A stretch of 64,000 nucleotides of DNA from Mucilaginibacter sp. L196 (GCF_009765905.1 NZ_LMUO01000019.1:1036292-1100291), one strand, 5' to 3'; positions 44,250-52,798 are shown, numbered from the stretch's first letter. Program-made: numbers and translations. Notes: a model not told the origin generated them from the sequence alone.

Positions 44250-45569
44250 CTATATTAACTCTGTTGTTAATTCCTCTATTTTAACAAAGGCCTGCTCAAA
44301 ATCGGCCTTAATATCATCTATATGCTCAATCCCAACCGATACACGCAATAAACTCGGTGTAACACCGGCAGCCAATTGCTGTTCGTCGCTAAGCTGTTGA
44401 TGAGTAGTTGCTGCTGGTTGAATAATTAATGTCTTAGCATCACCCACATTAGCCAGGTGACTTGTTAACTGCAGGCTATCAATAAAATGGGATGCATTTT
44501 CTTTATCGCCTTTTATCTCAAAAGACAATACTCCACCAAAACCATTCTTTAAATATTTTTTTGCTAATGCATGATATGGTGATGAAGTCAAGCCCGGGTA
44601 ATTCACTTTTTGTACCTGCGGTTGTGCTTCCAGCCATTTGGCTAACTCAAGGGCATTGTCTACATGGCGTTGTACGCGTAATGACAATGTTTCCAGTCCT
44701 TGTAACAACAACCAGCTATTAAATGGTGCTTGCGAAGGGCCAAAATCTCTTAAACCTTCAACACGTGCACGGATGATGAATTGGATATTACCAAAAGGGC
44801 CGTCAACGCCGAATACGTCAGCGAAAACCAAACCGTGATAACCTTCAGATGGCTCGGTAAATTGAGGGAATTTGCCATTACCCCAGTTATAATTACCACC
44901 ATCAACAATTACACCGCCTATGGTAGTACCATGCCCGCCGATCCATTTGGTGGCTGATTCAACTACGACGTTGGCACCATGTTTTAATGGTTGAAACAGG
45001 TATCCGCCTGCGCCAAAAGTATTATCTACTATTAAAGGTAGATCGTGCTTTTTAGCTACGGCTGCTATTTTTTCAAAATCGGGAATGTTAAAACCGGGGT
45101 TGCCGATAGTTTCCAGGAAGATGGCTTTGGTGTTTTTGTCGATCAGGATTTCGATATTTTCAACCTGATCATCTTTCGCGAAGCGAGCTTCGATACCCAG
45201 GCGCTTAAACGCTACCTTGAACTGGTTGTAAGTACCGCCATATAAATATGGTGAGGTTACGAAGTTATCTCCTGCTTGTAATATGTTATTTAGGGCGATA
45301 AACTGCGATGCCTGACCCGATGCGGTTGCTAAAGCTGCTACACCACCCTCTAATGCCGCGATGCGTTTTTCAAACACATCGGTAGTGGGGTTCATGATGC
45401 GGGTGTAGATATTGCCGAATTCTTTAAGCGCGAACAGGTTTGCACCGTGTTGCGCATTTTGGAAAACGTAAGATGTTGTTTGATATAAAGGCACCGCGCG
45501 TGAACCTGTTGCTGAATCTGCTTCCTGACCGGCGTGTAATTGTAGTGTTTCGAATTTTAAGTTTGACAT
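44250..45569 (-). CDS. metY: O-acetylhomoserine aminocarboxypropyltransferase/sulfhydrylase
   Basis: A 439-aa PLP enzyme of the Cys/Met-metabolism family. FETLQLHAGQEADSATGSRAVPLYQTTSYVF, NIYTRIMNPTTDVFEKRIAALEGG and the PLP lysine in VVESATKWIGGHGTTIGG are typical. The longer length and VDGPFGNIQF region favour the OAH sulfhydrylase branch. It joins sulfide with O-acetylhomoserine to make homocysteine. It is the first long gene after the SAM riboswitch and the small Cys-tailed ORF, then metX and hom follow. Confidence 0.95.
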   Translation of the reverse strand: MSNLKFETLQLHAGQEADSATGSRAVPLYQTTSYVFQNAQHGANLFALKEFGNIYTRIMNPTTDVFEKRIAALEGGVAALATASGQASQFIALNNILQAGDNFVTSPYLYGGTYNQFKVAFKRLGIEARFAKDDQVENIEILIDKNTKAIFLETIGNPGFNIPDFEKIAAVAKKHDLPLIVDNTFGAGGYLFQPLKHGANVVVESATKWIGGHGTTIGGVIVDGGNYNWGNGKFPQFTEPSEGYHGLVFADVFGVDGPFGNIQFIIRARVEGLRDFGPSQAPFNSWLLLQGLETLSLRVQRHVDNALELAKWLEAQPQVQKVNYPGLTSSPYHALAKKYLKNGFGGVLSFEIKGDKENASHFIDSLQLTSHLANVGDAKTLIIQPAATTHQQLSDEQQLAAGVTPSLLRVSVGIEHIDDIKADFEQAFVKIEELTTELI

Positions 45570-45626
45570 GATATTTGTATTTTACAGGTGATTGAAAATT
45601 TGGATTTGTTGGGCTGGGTCACGAAA

Positions 45627-45640
45627 GGATAATATTATCC
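45627..45640. promoter_or_regulatory. Perfect 14-base palindrome upstream of metY
   Basis: GGATAATATTATCC is fully self-complementary and lies 57 bases before the metY start. It could be a protein operator, a short RNA hairpin or part of an alternative fold with the CCGGGGGATA motif that also occurs at the end of the aptamer. No known regulator matches. Confidence 0.45.
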
Positions 45641-45696
45641 CCCGGAGGTAACACGCGTTTTTTTCAGAAATTAAGAAAGAAAGGACGTGTACTGCT

Positions 45697-45801
45697 TCAA
45701 CAGCAACACATACAAATACAGCCTGTAGAATAGCTATATGTATAAACTAAATTGCCTCTTTGGGCATCATTGAATGACGGGATGTTTTTTAAACTTTTCA
45801 T
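45697..45801 (-). CDS. Cys-tailed 34-aa leader peptide ORF between SAM riboswitch and metY
   Basis: An ATG at 45801, five bases after the 3' strand of the riboswitch P1 helix, opens a 34-codon frame that begins MKSLKNIPSF and ends TGCICMCCC before a TGA. Five of the last seven residues are cysteine (codons TGT, TGT, TGT, TGC, TGT) and one is methionine. Starvation for charged tRNA-Cys would stall a ribosome at the end of the ORF, 127 bases before metY. This resembles attenuation leaders and Cys-rich leader peptides of actinobacteria. The middle SFNDAQRGNLVYTYSYST looks protein-like, so a functional small protein is an alternative. Inference only. Confidence 0.7.
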   Translation of the reverse strand: MKSLKNIPSFNDAQRGNLVYTYSYSTGCICMCCC

Positions 45802-45806
45802 GGTCG

Positions 45807-45920
45807 TTAATTTATATCCCCCGGGGTATTTACCGGGCCAGGAATTGGCACCTTCTTAAAATTTTAAGGGTTGCCAGCGGGTAGTTGAGCCTGATCTCTC
45901 GCCGCTTCTTTATAAATCAA
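45807..45920 (-). ncRNA. SAM-I (S-box) riboswitch of the metY-metX-hom operon
   Basis: On the minus strand the core reads AAGAAGCGGCGAGAGATCAG, then GCTCAACTACCCGCTGGCAA, CC...AAGGTGCCAATTCC, the hallmark S-box GGCAACC and AAGGTGCCAATTCC pair. P1 is TTGATTTATA (45911-45920) with TATAAATTAA (45807-45816), ten pairs including one G-T; P2 is AGCGG/CCGCT; P3 contains CTTAAAATTTTAAG. A perfect promoter precedes it at 45973-46005. SAM should switch off the methionine genes. The unusual part is the small ORF starting right after P1. Confidence 0.92.
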
Positions 45921-45972
45921 AACCTTTTTGAAGGGATTTGATCTGATTTAGTATCGCTACCAAATATTGTTA

Positions 45973-46005
45973 CAAATATAGGGTGATAAATGTTTAAGAA
46001 CCAAA
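45973..46005 (-). promoter_or_regulatory. Promoter of the SAM-riboswitch metY operon
   Basis: On the minus strand TTTG (46002-46005), 21-base spacer, TATATTTG (45973-45980): a full match to the Bacteroidota vegetative promoter. The predicted start point near 45966 lies about 45 bases upstream of the aptamer. Confidence 0.85.
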
Positions 46006-46052
46006 TTTTATTTTAAAAAGATAGATTTTAGGGGTAATTGGGTTTAGAAATA

Positions 46053-46532
46053 CTATGAATCACCCCGTAGTTTTCGTATCTCTTCCAGCATTTCAACGTC
46101 TAATTGATCTTTAAGCCGATTAACAGTTTTTTTATTCTCAATCAACTGATTAATGTGAAGAAAAGGTATTTGAACATCGTTAATATCTGCAATAGAAGCC
46201 ATTTGTAAACACTCATCAAAAGTATAGTTTTCCAAACCTTTCATCTCAGTAAGTATATCGACGGTGAAATCATTGCTCAGATGAAATTCAGTCCAACCAG
46301 GTACAAATTGCATGGTCTCGATCATCGGATAATCTCCCATACCACAAGCTTTAAAGGCCTTACGAAGAGCTTGTCTATTTTCGATAGTATCTTTTATCCA
46401 GATATCCATATCACCGGTAAATCGGTGATAGCCATGTAGGTTTGTAGCATAGCCGCCTATCAAAATAAATGCTACATTATATTCCTGAAGGGCTTTCCAA
46501 ACATTTAAAATGTCTTCGTCAAAAATATCCAC
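46053..46532 (-). CDS. Nucleotidyltransferase (MNT/AbiEii-like fold)
   Basis: A 159-aa protein with the Pol-beta-like fingers FILIGGYATNLHGYHRFTGDMDIWI: GG and the D-x-D metal pair (DMDIWI). The later FTVDILTEMKG adds the third Asp. This is the pattern of DUF6036/AbiEii-type transferases that adenylylate or nucleotidylate a target. It is preceded by a 56-aa gene with 2 bases between, so they form a bicistronic unit. A toxin-antitoxin or phage-defence role is possible. Target unknown. Confidence 0.8.
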   Translation of the reverse strand: MDIFDEDILNVWKALQEYNVAFILIGGYATNLHGYHRFTGDMDIWIKDTIENRQALRKAFKACGMGDYPMIETMQFVPGWTEFHLSNDFTVDILTEMKGLENYTFDECLQMASIADINDVQIPFLHINQLIENKKTVNRLKDQLDVEMLEEIRKLRGDS

Positions 46533-46534
46533 AG

Positions 46535-46705
46535 CTATTTTTGGATAAATGGTTTATGCGTAATCGTAGCTTTATTCATGGTTTGATGGATTTTATAAAG
46601 ACGGGTCGTCATTTCAAACCTTTCAGTATAGGTACGTTTTAAACCTTCTTTAAGATAGGCAATATCAGCCTCACTCAATTTTGTTTTTTTTATGTTTGAC
46701 TCCAT
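46535..46705 (-). CDS. 56-aa small protein upstream of the nucleotidyltransferase
   Basis: A small frame starting MESNIKKTKLSEADIAYLKEG and ending ITHKPFIQK. It is basic and helical (LSEADIAYLKEGLKRTYTERFEMTTRLYKIHQ). The stop is 2 bases before the nucleotidyltransferase ATG, which argues strongly for coupled translation. Size and position fit an antitoxin or accessory subunit. No known family recognised. Confidence 0.65.
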   Translation of the reverse strand: MESNIKKTKLSEADIAYLKEGLKRTYTERFEMTTRLYKIHQTMNKATITHKPFIQK

Positions 46706-46752
46706 TACTATCAAATTTAAGCAAATTTGAGTTTAAATTCAAATCATCAATA

Positions 46753-47868
46753 CTATCCTAACGCTTTCTCCATATCCGCGATCAAATCATCAATATGCTC
46801 CAAACCAACCGATACTCTAAGCAGGTTTCGTGGGGTTTTGGTGTCAGGGCCTTCAACAGCTGCACGGTGTTCAATTAGGCTTTCAACGCCGCCTAAGCTG
46901 GTTGCCTGGGCAAATAGGGTTAAGCTGTTTATTACTCGTTTCGCTTCTTCTTCGCCGCCTTTAATTAATATAGATAGCATTCCGCCAAAGCCTGTCATTT
47001 GTTGTTTGATGACATCATATTGGGGATGCGATGGCAATCCCGGGTACAATACCTTTTCAATTTTGGAATGTTTTTCTAAATATTCGGCCAGCAACTGGGC
47101 ATTTTTAGCATGCCCGGCCATGCGGTATGGTAATGTTTTAATACTTCGCACTAAATAATAGCAATCCATAGGTGAGGGGATTGCGCCACCCATTTCCTGC
47201 ACCTGGCGTATTTTTGTCCACCAGTCGCTTTTTTCGGCGGTGATCAATACGCCGCCCATTAAATCGCTGTGCCCGCCGAAATATTTGGTAGATGAATGCA
47301 TCACCAGATCAGCACCTAATGAAAGCGGTTTTTGAAAAACAGGGGTTGCAAAAGTATTATCGCAAGCAACTTTAATACTATGCGCTTTTGCTACGCTGAT
47401 AACTTTCTTTATATCGGTAATTTTTAATAATGGGTTCGATGGTGTTTCAATCCATATTAATCCGGTGTTGGGTTTAATATGTTGTTGCAGAACCTCGATA
47501 TTATTGATCTCGATAAAATCGAACTCTAAAATTCCTTCAAATAAAGTTTTTACCTGGTTGCGTAACCCGTGGTACATGTCACTTGGTAAAATAACATGGG
47601 TGCCCGGTTTTAACGATTGGAAAACCGCCATACCCGCTGCGTTGCCGGATGAAAATGCCGCGGCATCAGCACCACCTTCTAATTGAGCTAATACATGCTC
47701 CAACGAGGTGCGATTAGGGTTTGACGAACGACCATATATATAACCGTTGGTATAACTGCCATCTTCGTGACGTTCAAAAGTAGTTGATAATACAACTGGC
47801 TGAATTACGGCGCCTGTTGATTGGTCTCTCTTGTTACCGGCATGTATAGCGATAGTCTCAATTTTCAT
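46753..47868 (-). CDS. Trans-sulfuration PLP enzyme (cystathionine gamma-synthase/beta-lyase/gamma-lyase family)
   Basis: A 371-aa enzyme of the Cys/Met-metabolism PLP family. Start 47868 (MKIETIAIHAGNKRDQSTGAVIQPVVLSTTF). SNPNRTSLEHVLAQLEGG, ETPSNPLLKITDI, DNTFATPVFQKPLSLGADLVMHSSTKYFGGHSDLMGG (PLP Lys) and RVSVGLEHIDDLIADMEKAL are family motifs. Gamma-synthase and gamma-lyase cannot be told apart from motifs alone. It has no riboswitch and stands apart from the metY operon. Confidence 0.88.
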   Translation of the reverse strand: MKIETIAIHAGNKRDQSTGAVIQPVVLSTTFERHEDGSYTNGYIYGRSSNPNRTSLEHVLAQLEGGADAAAFSSGNAAGMAVFQSLKPGTHVILPSDMYHGLRNQVKTLFEGILEFDFIEINNIEVLQQHIKPNTGLIWIETPSNPLLKITDIKKVISVAKAHSIKVACDNTFATPVFQKPLSLGADLVMHSSTKYFGGHSDLMGGVLITAEKSDWWTKIRQVQEMGGAIPSPMDCYYLVRSIKTLPYRMAGHAKNAQLLAEYLEKHSKIEKVLYPGLPSHPQYDVIKQQMTGFGGMLSILIKGGEEEAKRVINSLTLFAQATSLGGVESLIEHRAAVEGPDTKTPRNLLRVSVGLEHIDDLIADMEKALG

Positions 47869-47903
47869 AAAGCAAACATAAAGTTTTTGGCGATTATTGC
47901 CGG

Positions 47904-47934
47904 TTTGCATTTAATAAATCATTAGTTATATTTG
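47904..47934 (+). promoter_or_regulatory. Promoter of the small membrane protein gene
   Basis: TTTG at 47904-47907, 19-base spacer, TATATTTG at 47927-47934: full match to the Bacteroidota consensus, 16 bases before the ATG at 47951. Confidence 0.8.
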
Positions 47935-47950
47935 AATAAATAGCATCATA

Positions 47951-48184
47951 ATGAAAGTTGGAAAAATACCTGTAGCCTCTATCGTGCTTATTGTAATTGC
48001 TTTAGTCCGCATTACAATGAATCGTTTTTATCCTGGGCAATATACTTCGGAATCACCTTTTGTTACAGGGATGTTTTTCGGCGCAGCGCTTATTTATCTA
48101 TTATATTATGTAAACATCTATTATACTGCCTGGGTGAATAGTAAATCCGAAAATAAAGCCGAGGCAAATAATTCTTCACTATAG
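47951..48184 (+). CDS. Small two-helix membrane protein, 77 aa
   Basis: Two hydrophobic segments (VASIVLIVIALVRITM and VTGMFFGAALIYLLYYVNIYY) and a polar tail (NSKSENKAEANNSSL). No family recognised. A perfect promoter precedes it, so it is expressed as its own short transcript. Function unknown. Confidence 0.72.
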   Translation: MKVGKIPVASIVLIVIALVRITMNRFYPGQYTSESPFVTGMFFGAALIYLLYYVNIYYTAWVNSKSENKAEANNSSL

Positions 48185-48276
48185 TAATTGCTTAAATAGT
48201 ACATTTGAATTCAATGATCAGGTTATCGATATTCACAAAAGTGAATTGAATGAACCTGTTTTAGAATAGTACTTGT

Positions 48277-51105
48277 ATGGATTTAGGAACGCAATTACAA
48301 ACCATATTACCGCCCACCAGAATTAAAACCCGATTAATAGACCTGGTGTCCTATGCATCGGACGCGGGTTTTTATCGATTGATACCTAAAGCTGTTGTAC
48401 AGCCTGCCAACGAAGATGAGATCATTGCACTTTTCCGCTTTTCATCAGCACAAAACATTCCTTTAGTCTTCCGTACAGGCGGCACCAGTTTATCCGGCCA
48501 ATCTATTACCGATGGTATTTTGGTTGATCTGAGCCAGTTTTGGGACAAAGTTATTATTGAAAACGAAGGTAATGCGGTTAGGGTGCAGCCCGGGGTTACC
48601 GGTGCAATGGTTAATTCATACTTAAGTATTTATAAAACAAAAATTGGCCCCGACCCGGCGAGTATCAACTCGGCTATGATGGGCGGGATATTATCCAATA
48701 ATTCAAGCGGGATGTGCTGTGGTGTGAAATTGAACTCTTATCACACCGTAAAACACATTCGCTTTATTTTGCCTGATGGTAAGCGGTATACTACAGAGAA
48801 TCCTGATAATTATGATCGCTTTATGGCTGAATGCCCGCAATTAAGCGAGGTACTTAAGCAGGCGAAAAATACGATTATTGCTGATAGTAAATTACACGAC
48901 AAGATCCGCAGAAAGTATCGCCAAAAAAATACGGTTGGTTATTCGCTAAACGCGCTAATAGATTTTGAGCATCCTTTGGATATTCTGGCGCATTTGCTTA
49001 TCGGTGCTGAAGGGACTTTGGCTTTCATATCAGAAGCAGTACTGGAAACTATTCCTGATTATAAATATAAATCGACTGCATTATTATATTTCCCTGATAT
49101 ATATACTTCGTGCCAGGCTTTAGTGCCGTTGATTAATGCGGGGGCAAGGGCCGTGGAGCTGATGGACAGGGCATCGCTACGCGCTATTGAGGATATGCCT
49201 AATCTTCCGCCTATCATTAAACAACTGCCTGAAAATGCGGCTGCTTTACTGATAGAGTTTCAGGAAAGTACTTATGCAGAATTGGAGGCTAAGGTAAACG
49301 GTTTCCTAAGTAGCGTTTCAAAACTTTCGTTATTACAAGCGCCCATATTTACCAGCAACCCTGTTGAGCAGGAATATTATTGGAAAGTGCGCAAGGGATT
49401 GTTTCCATCAGTTGGCGCGGTACGTAAAAGCGGATCGACGGTTATTTTGGAGGATGTGGCTTTTCCGGTTGAAAAGTTGGGTGACGCGATACTGGATTTG
49501 CATAGCCTTTTCAAAAAATATGAATATGATAATGCTATTGTATTTGGGCATGCTAAGGATGGTAATATTCATTTTTTGATAACGCCATCGTTTAATGATT
49601 CAAGTGAAATTGATCGATATGACCGCTTTATGCGGGAAATGGTGGATGTGGTGGTGCATAAAAACCATGGTACTTTAAAAGCTGAACACGGTACGGGCCG
49701 CAACATGGCGCCATTTGTGGAAACGGAATGGGGCGGTGAATTGTATGATTTGATGAAGCAGATTAAACAGGCTGTCGATCCAAAATCGTTATTAAATCCC
49801 GGTGTTATTATTAATGCTGATAAAGACATCCACATAAAAAATATAAAACTGCTGCCAACGGTGGAGCACGAGGTAGATAAATGTACCGAATGCGGCTATT
49901 GTGAGCATAAATGCCCAAGCCGTAATTTAACCACCACACCACGCCGCCGGATAGTGATCAGGCGGGAGTTGAAGAAAATGGAGCAGAAAGGCGATAAAGC
50001 CAATTATAAGATACTGCTCGATCAATATCAATATGATGGTTTGGATACCTGCGCGGTTGACGGGCTGTGTGCCACTGCCTGCCCGGTTGATATTAATACC
50101 GGCGACCTGGTAAAAAGATTGAGGCGTGAAAACCATTCAGTCTTTGCAAATCGTGTGGCTTTGTTGGTTGCTGAAAATTTTGGTTTAGTTGTGCGAATAG
50201 CTCGTTTGGGATTAAAGACGGGCCATGCGGTAAACAAGCTATTTGGTAGGGCAAGTATGACCAGGCTCACCGCAGGTTTAAAGAAAATTATTCCTGCCGT
50301 GCCATTATGGTCGGAGCAGATCGCTTTACCGCCCGATCTTTTTATATTGAAAACAAATATCGAGGCTGATATATCGACCGAAAAAGTGCTTTACTTCCCG
50401 AGCTGTATTTCAAGGACGATGGGCAGCGGAGAAGAAGGCAAAAAGAATGTAATGGAAACTTTTATGAGTGTATCTAAAAAGGCGGGTATCAACGTTGAGG
50501 TATTAAAAAATAATTCGGGTAGTTGCTGTAGTCAGGTATTTTCGTCTAAGGGTTATAAAGATGCTTATACCTTTAAGGCTAATGAAATAATTGAAAAGCT
50601 ATGGGTTGATAGCAAGCAAGGTTCGACAAAAATTGTGATCGACGTTAGTTCATGCGCATATTCACTTAAACATTTAAGACCAATACTTAAGGTTGATAAT
50701 CAGTTGAAGTATGACCAGTTATCTATTTATGATAGTGTTGATTATCTTCATGATATGTTGATGCCATTGTTGAACATCGACCATAAAAAAAACAATATTG
50801 TGCTGCACCCGGTTTGTTCGTTACAAAAGATGAACACGCAGGATAAGTTTGTAAACATTGCTCACAAATTCGCTGATAACGTAACTGTGCCACTGCACGC
50901 AGGCTGTTGCGGCATGGCAGGCGACAGAGGATTCCTGTTTCCAGAGTTGACCGCATCCGCCACTATGCCGGAAGCTTTAGAGGTGAATCAACACAAATAC
51001 GAGGGGTATTATTCATCAACCAAAACCTGTGAAATAGCGATGAGCCAGGCGGTAAATGAGAATTACGAATCGATATTGTATTTGGTGGATGAGGCTACGA
51101 GTTAA
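48277..51105 (+). CDS. FAD-linked oxidase fused to Fe-S (GlcD/GlpC-like) protein, D-lactate dehydrogenase type
   Basis: A 942-aa fusion. The N-part is FAD-binding type 4 (VVQPANEDEIIALFRF, FRTGGTSLSGQSITDG, VRVQPGVTGAMVNSYL, GPDPASINSAMMGGILSNNSSG) and FAD-oxidase C domain (LIGAEGTLAFISEAVLET, VFGHAKDGNIHFLITPSF). The C-part has two 4Fe-4S motifs (CTECGYCEHKCP and CAVDGLCATACPVD) and two CCG domains (YFPSCISRTMG, SGSCCSQVF, CGMAGDRGF). It oxidises a 2-hydroxy acid and feeds electrons to the membrane chain. Substrate (D-lactate or glycolate) cannot be fixed. Confidence 0.92.
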   Translation: MDLGTQLQTILPPTRIKTRLIDLVSYASDAGFYRLIPKAVVQPANEDEIIALFRFSSAQNIPLVFRTGGTSLSGQSITDGILVDLSQFWDKVIIENEGNAVRVQPGVTGAMVNSYLSIYKTKIGPDPASINSAMMGGILSNNSSGMCCGVKLNSYHTVKHIRFILPDGKRYTTENPDNYDRFMAECPQLSEVLKQAKNTIIADSKLHDKIRRKYRQKNTVGYSLNALIDFEHPLDILAHLLIGAEGTLAFISEAVLETIPDYKYKSTALLYFPDIYTSCQALVPLINAGARAVELMDRASLRAIEDMPNLPPIIKQLPENAAALLIEFQESTYAELEAKVNGFLSSVSKLSLLQAPIFTSNPVEQEYYWKVRKGLFPSVGAVRKSGSTVILEDVAFPVEKLGDAILDLHSLFKKYEYDNAIVFGHAKDGNIHFLITPSFNDSSEIDRYDRFMREMVDVVVHKNHGTLKAEHGTGRNMAPFVETEWGGELYDLMKQIKQAVDPKSLLNPGVIINADKDIHIKNIKLLPTVEHEVDKCTECGYCEHKCPSRNLTTTPRRRIVIRRELKKMEQKGDKANYKILLDQYQYDGLDTCAVDGLCATACPVDINTGDLVKRLRRENHSVFANRVALLVAENFGLVVRIARLGLKTGHAVNKLFGRASMTRLTAGLKKIIPAVPLWSEQIALPPDLFILKTNIEADISTEKVLYFPSCISRTMGSGEEGKKNVMETFMSVSKKAGINVEVLKNNSGSCCSQVFSSKGYKDAYTFKANEIIEKLWVDSKQGSTKIVIDVSSCAYSLKHLRPILKVDNQLKYDQLSIYDSVDYLHDMLMPLLNIDHKKNNIVLHPVCSLQKMNTQDKFVNIAHKFADNVTVPLHAGCCGMAGDRGFLFPELTASATMPEALEVNQHKYEGYYSSTKTCEIAMSQAVNENYESILYLVDEATS

Positions 51106-51113
51106 TTTACATC

Positions 51114-51196
51114 ATGTCATTGCGAGGAACGAAGCAATCGCGAACTATACAAGGTGTCTTTTCTACGTGCGATTGCTTCGTTCCTCGCAATGACAT
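51114..51196. repeat. GTCATTGCGAGG palindromic element, copy 2
   Basis: Perfect 28-base arms (51114-51141 and 51169-51196) around a 27-base loop. The arms match copy 1 at 41738-41823 over their length, while the loops differ. It lies between the FAD oxidase and accC genes, both on the plus strand, so it could weaken readthrough. Confidence 0.9.
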
Positions 51197-51236
51197 AGTT
51201 TAAGAATCGTTATTTAAAAAATTACATTTATTATCA

Positions 51237-52715
51237 ATGCAAAAAATACTGGTTGCCAATCGTGGCGAAATTGCTTTACGGATAATGCGCTCGGCGCGGG
51301 AAATGGGAATTAAAACAGTAGCTGTTTATTCGGATGCTGATCGTGATGCTTTGCATGTGCGTTATGCCGATGAGGCGGTGCATATTGGCGAAGCGCCATC
51401 CAACCAATCCTATTTGGTTGGCGAAAAGATTATTGATGCTTGTAAGCAAACAGGCGCAGAGGGCATACATCCGGGTTATGGTTTTTTGTCGGAAAATGCT
51501 GCTTTTGCCCGTAAGGTAAGAGAAGCTGGATTAATATTGATCGGCCCGTCACCCGAAGCAATGGAAGTGATGGGTAACAAGCTTTCGGCTAAGGCCGCCG
51601 CCATGAAGTATAATATCCCCATGGTACCGGGAACAGAGGAAGCGATTACCGATGTTAACGAAGCCAAGCAACGCGCGGTTGAAGTCGGTTTCCCTATCCT
51701 GATCAAAGCGGCAGCAGGCGGCGGTGGTAAAGGTATGCGCATTGTGGATTCGGTTGGTGATTTTGAAGAGCAAATGCAACTGGCGGTATCCGAGGCAACA
51801 TCAGCATTTGGGGATGGTTCGGTATTTATTGAACGGTATGTATCATCGCCACGGCATATTGAGATACAGGTTTTGGGTGATACGCACGGCAATATCCTGC
51901 ATTTATTTGAGCGGGACTGCTCGGTACAGCGCAGGCATCAAAAGGTGATAGAAGAAGCACCATCATCAGTATTAACGCCTGAGATCCGCAAGGCTATGGG
52001 GAAATGCGCTATTGATGTGGCTCGTTCGGTTAACTATACCGGCGCGGGAACGGTTGAATTTATTATGGACGACCAGCTGAATTTCTATTTCTTAGAAATG
52101 AATACCCGTTTACAGGTTGAGCACCCGGTAACGGAGTTTATCACAGGGATTGACTTGGTGAAAGAGCAGATCCGTATTGCAAGGGGCGAAGCCATCAGCT
52201 TTAAGCAAGAAGACCTGGAGATTAATGGCCATGCTGTTGAACTGCGTGTTTATGCGGAAGATCCGGCCAATAACTTTTTACCGGATATTGGCACTTTGCA
52301 AACCTATGTTACACCCAAAGGCCCCGGTGTTAGGGTAGATGATGGTTTTGAGCAAGGCATGGAAATTCCGATCTATTATGACCCAATGATTGCCAAATTA
52401 ATAACCTACGGCAAAGATCGTGAGGAAGCTATTGAGCGGATGATAAGGGCAATTGATGAGTATCATATAACGGGTATTACCACTACGTTAGCTTTCGGAA
52501 AATTTGTAATGCAACACAAGGCCTTTACTTCAGGTAATTTTGATACACACTTTGTAAAGAAATATTTTACCCCAGAAGTTTTACAAACTGGTAATGAAGA
52601 AGAGGCAATGATAGCGGCTTTGTTAGTAGAGAAGTTATTAAGTAGCAAAAAACTCAGCGCCAATAGCACTGTTGCTGTTGAAAGCAGTAATTGGGTAAAA
52701 AACAGGAAGCATTAG
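51237..52715 (+). CDS. accC: Biotin carboxylase subunit of acetyl/propionyl-CoA carboxylase
   Basis: A 492-aa ATP-grasp enzyme. KILVANRGEIALRIMRSAREMGI, HPGYGFLSENAAFA, the ATP loop IKAAAGGGGKGMRIV, FERDCSVQRRHQKVIEEAPS, FLEMNTRLQVEHPVTE and ELRVYAEDPANNFLPDIG are all present. It carboxylates biotin on the carrier protein. It is about 45 residues longer than minimal AccC, with a C-terminal extension (LVEKLLSSKKLSANSTVAVESSNWVKNRK). No biotin carrier or transferase gene is adjacent. Confidence 0.95.
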   Translation: MQKILVANRGEIALRIMRSAREMGIKTVAVYSDADRDALHVRYADEAVHIGEAPSNQSYLVGEKIIDACKQTGAEGIHPGYGFLSENAAFARKVREAGLILIGPSPEAMEVMGNKLSAKAAAMKYNIPMVPGTEEAITDVNEAKQRAVEVGFPILIKAAAGGGGKGMRIVDSVGDFEEQMQLAVSEATSAFGDGSVFIERYVSSPRHIEIQVLGDTHGNILHLFERDCSVQRRHQKVIEEAPSSVLTPEIRKAMGKCAIDVARSVNYTGAGTVEFIMDDQLNFYFLEMNTRLQVEHPVTEFITGIDLVKEQIRIARGEAISFKQEDLEINGHAVELRVYAEDPANNFLPDIGTLQTYVTPKGPGVRVDDGFEQGMEIPIYYDPMIAKLITYGKDREEAIERMIRAIDEYHITGITTTLAFGKFVMQHKAFTSGNFDTHFVKKYFTPEVLQTGNEEEAMIAALLVEKLLSSKKLSANSTVAVESSNWVKNRKH

Positions 52716-52716
52716 G

Positions 52717-52787
52717 GTCATGCTGAGCATAGTCGAAGTATAAGCGTAGAGGCCTATGCCCACATGCTTCGACTACGCTCAGCATGA
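52717..52787. repeat. GTCATGCTGAGC palindromic element
   Basis: GTCATGCTGAGC at the left and GCTCAGCATGAC at the right form twelve perfect pairs; the inner AGTCGAAG/CTTCGACT pairs also match, with small mismatches. It lies right after accC and before the convergent Nudix gene, where it may stop transcription both ways. Confidence 0.85.
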
Positions 52788-52798
52788 CAGCCCACATA

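Noticed and set aside
44492..45245. Several plus-strand frames opposite metY
   Set aside because: They are antisense shadows of a well-conserved gene with no start context or family pattern.
52717..52787. Palindrome after accC as a plain terminator only
   Set aside because: Its arms match the wider GTCAT repeat grammar and are far longer than needed, so I list it as a repeat that may also terminate.
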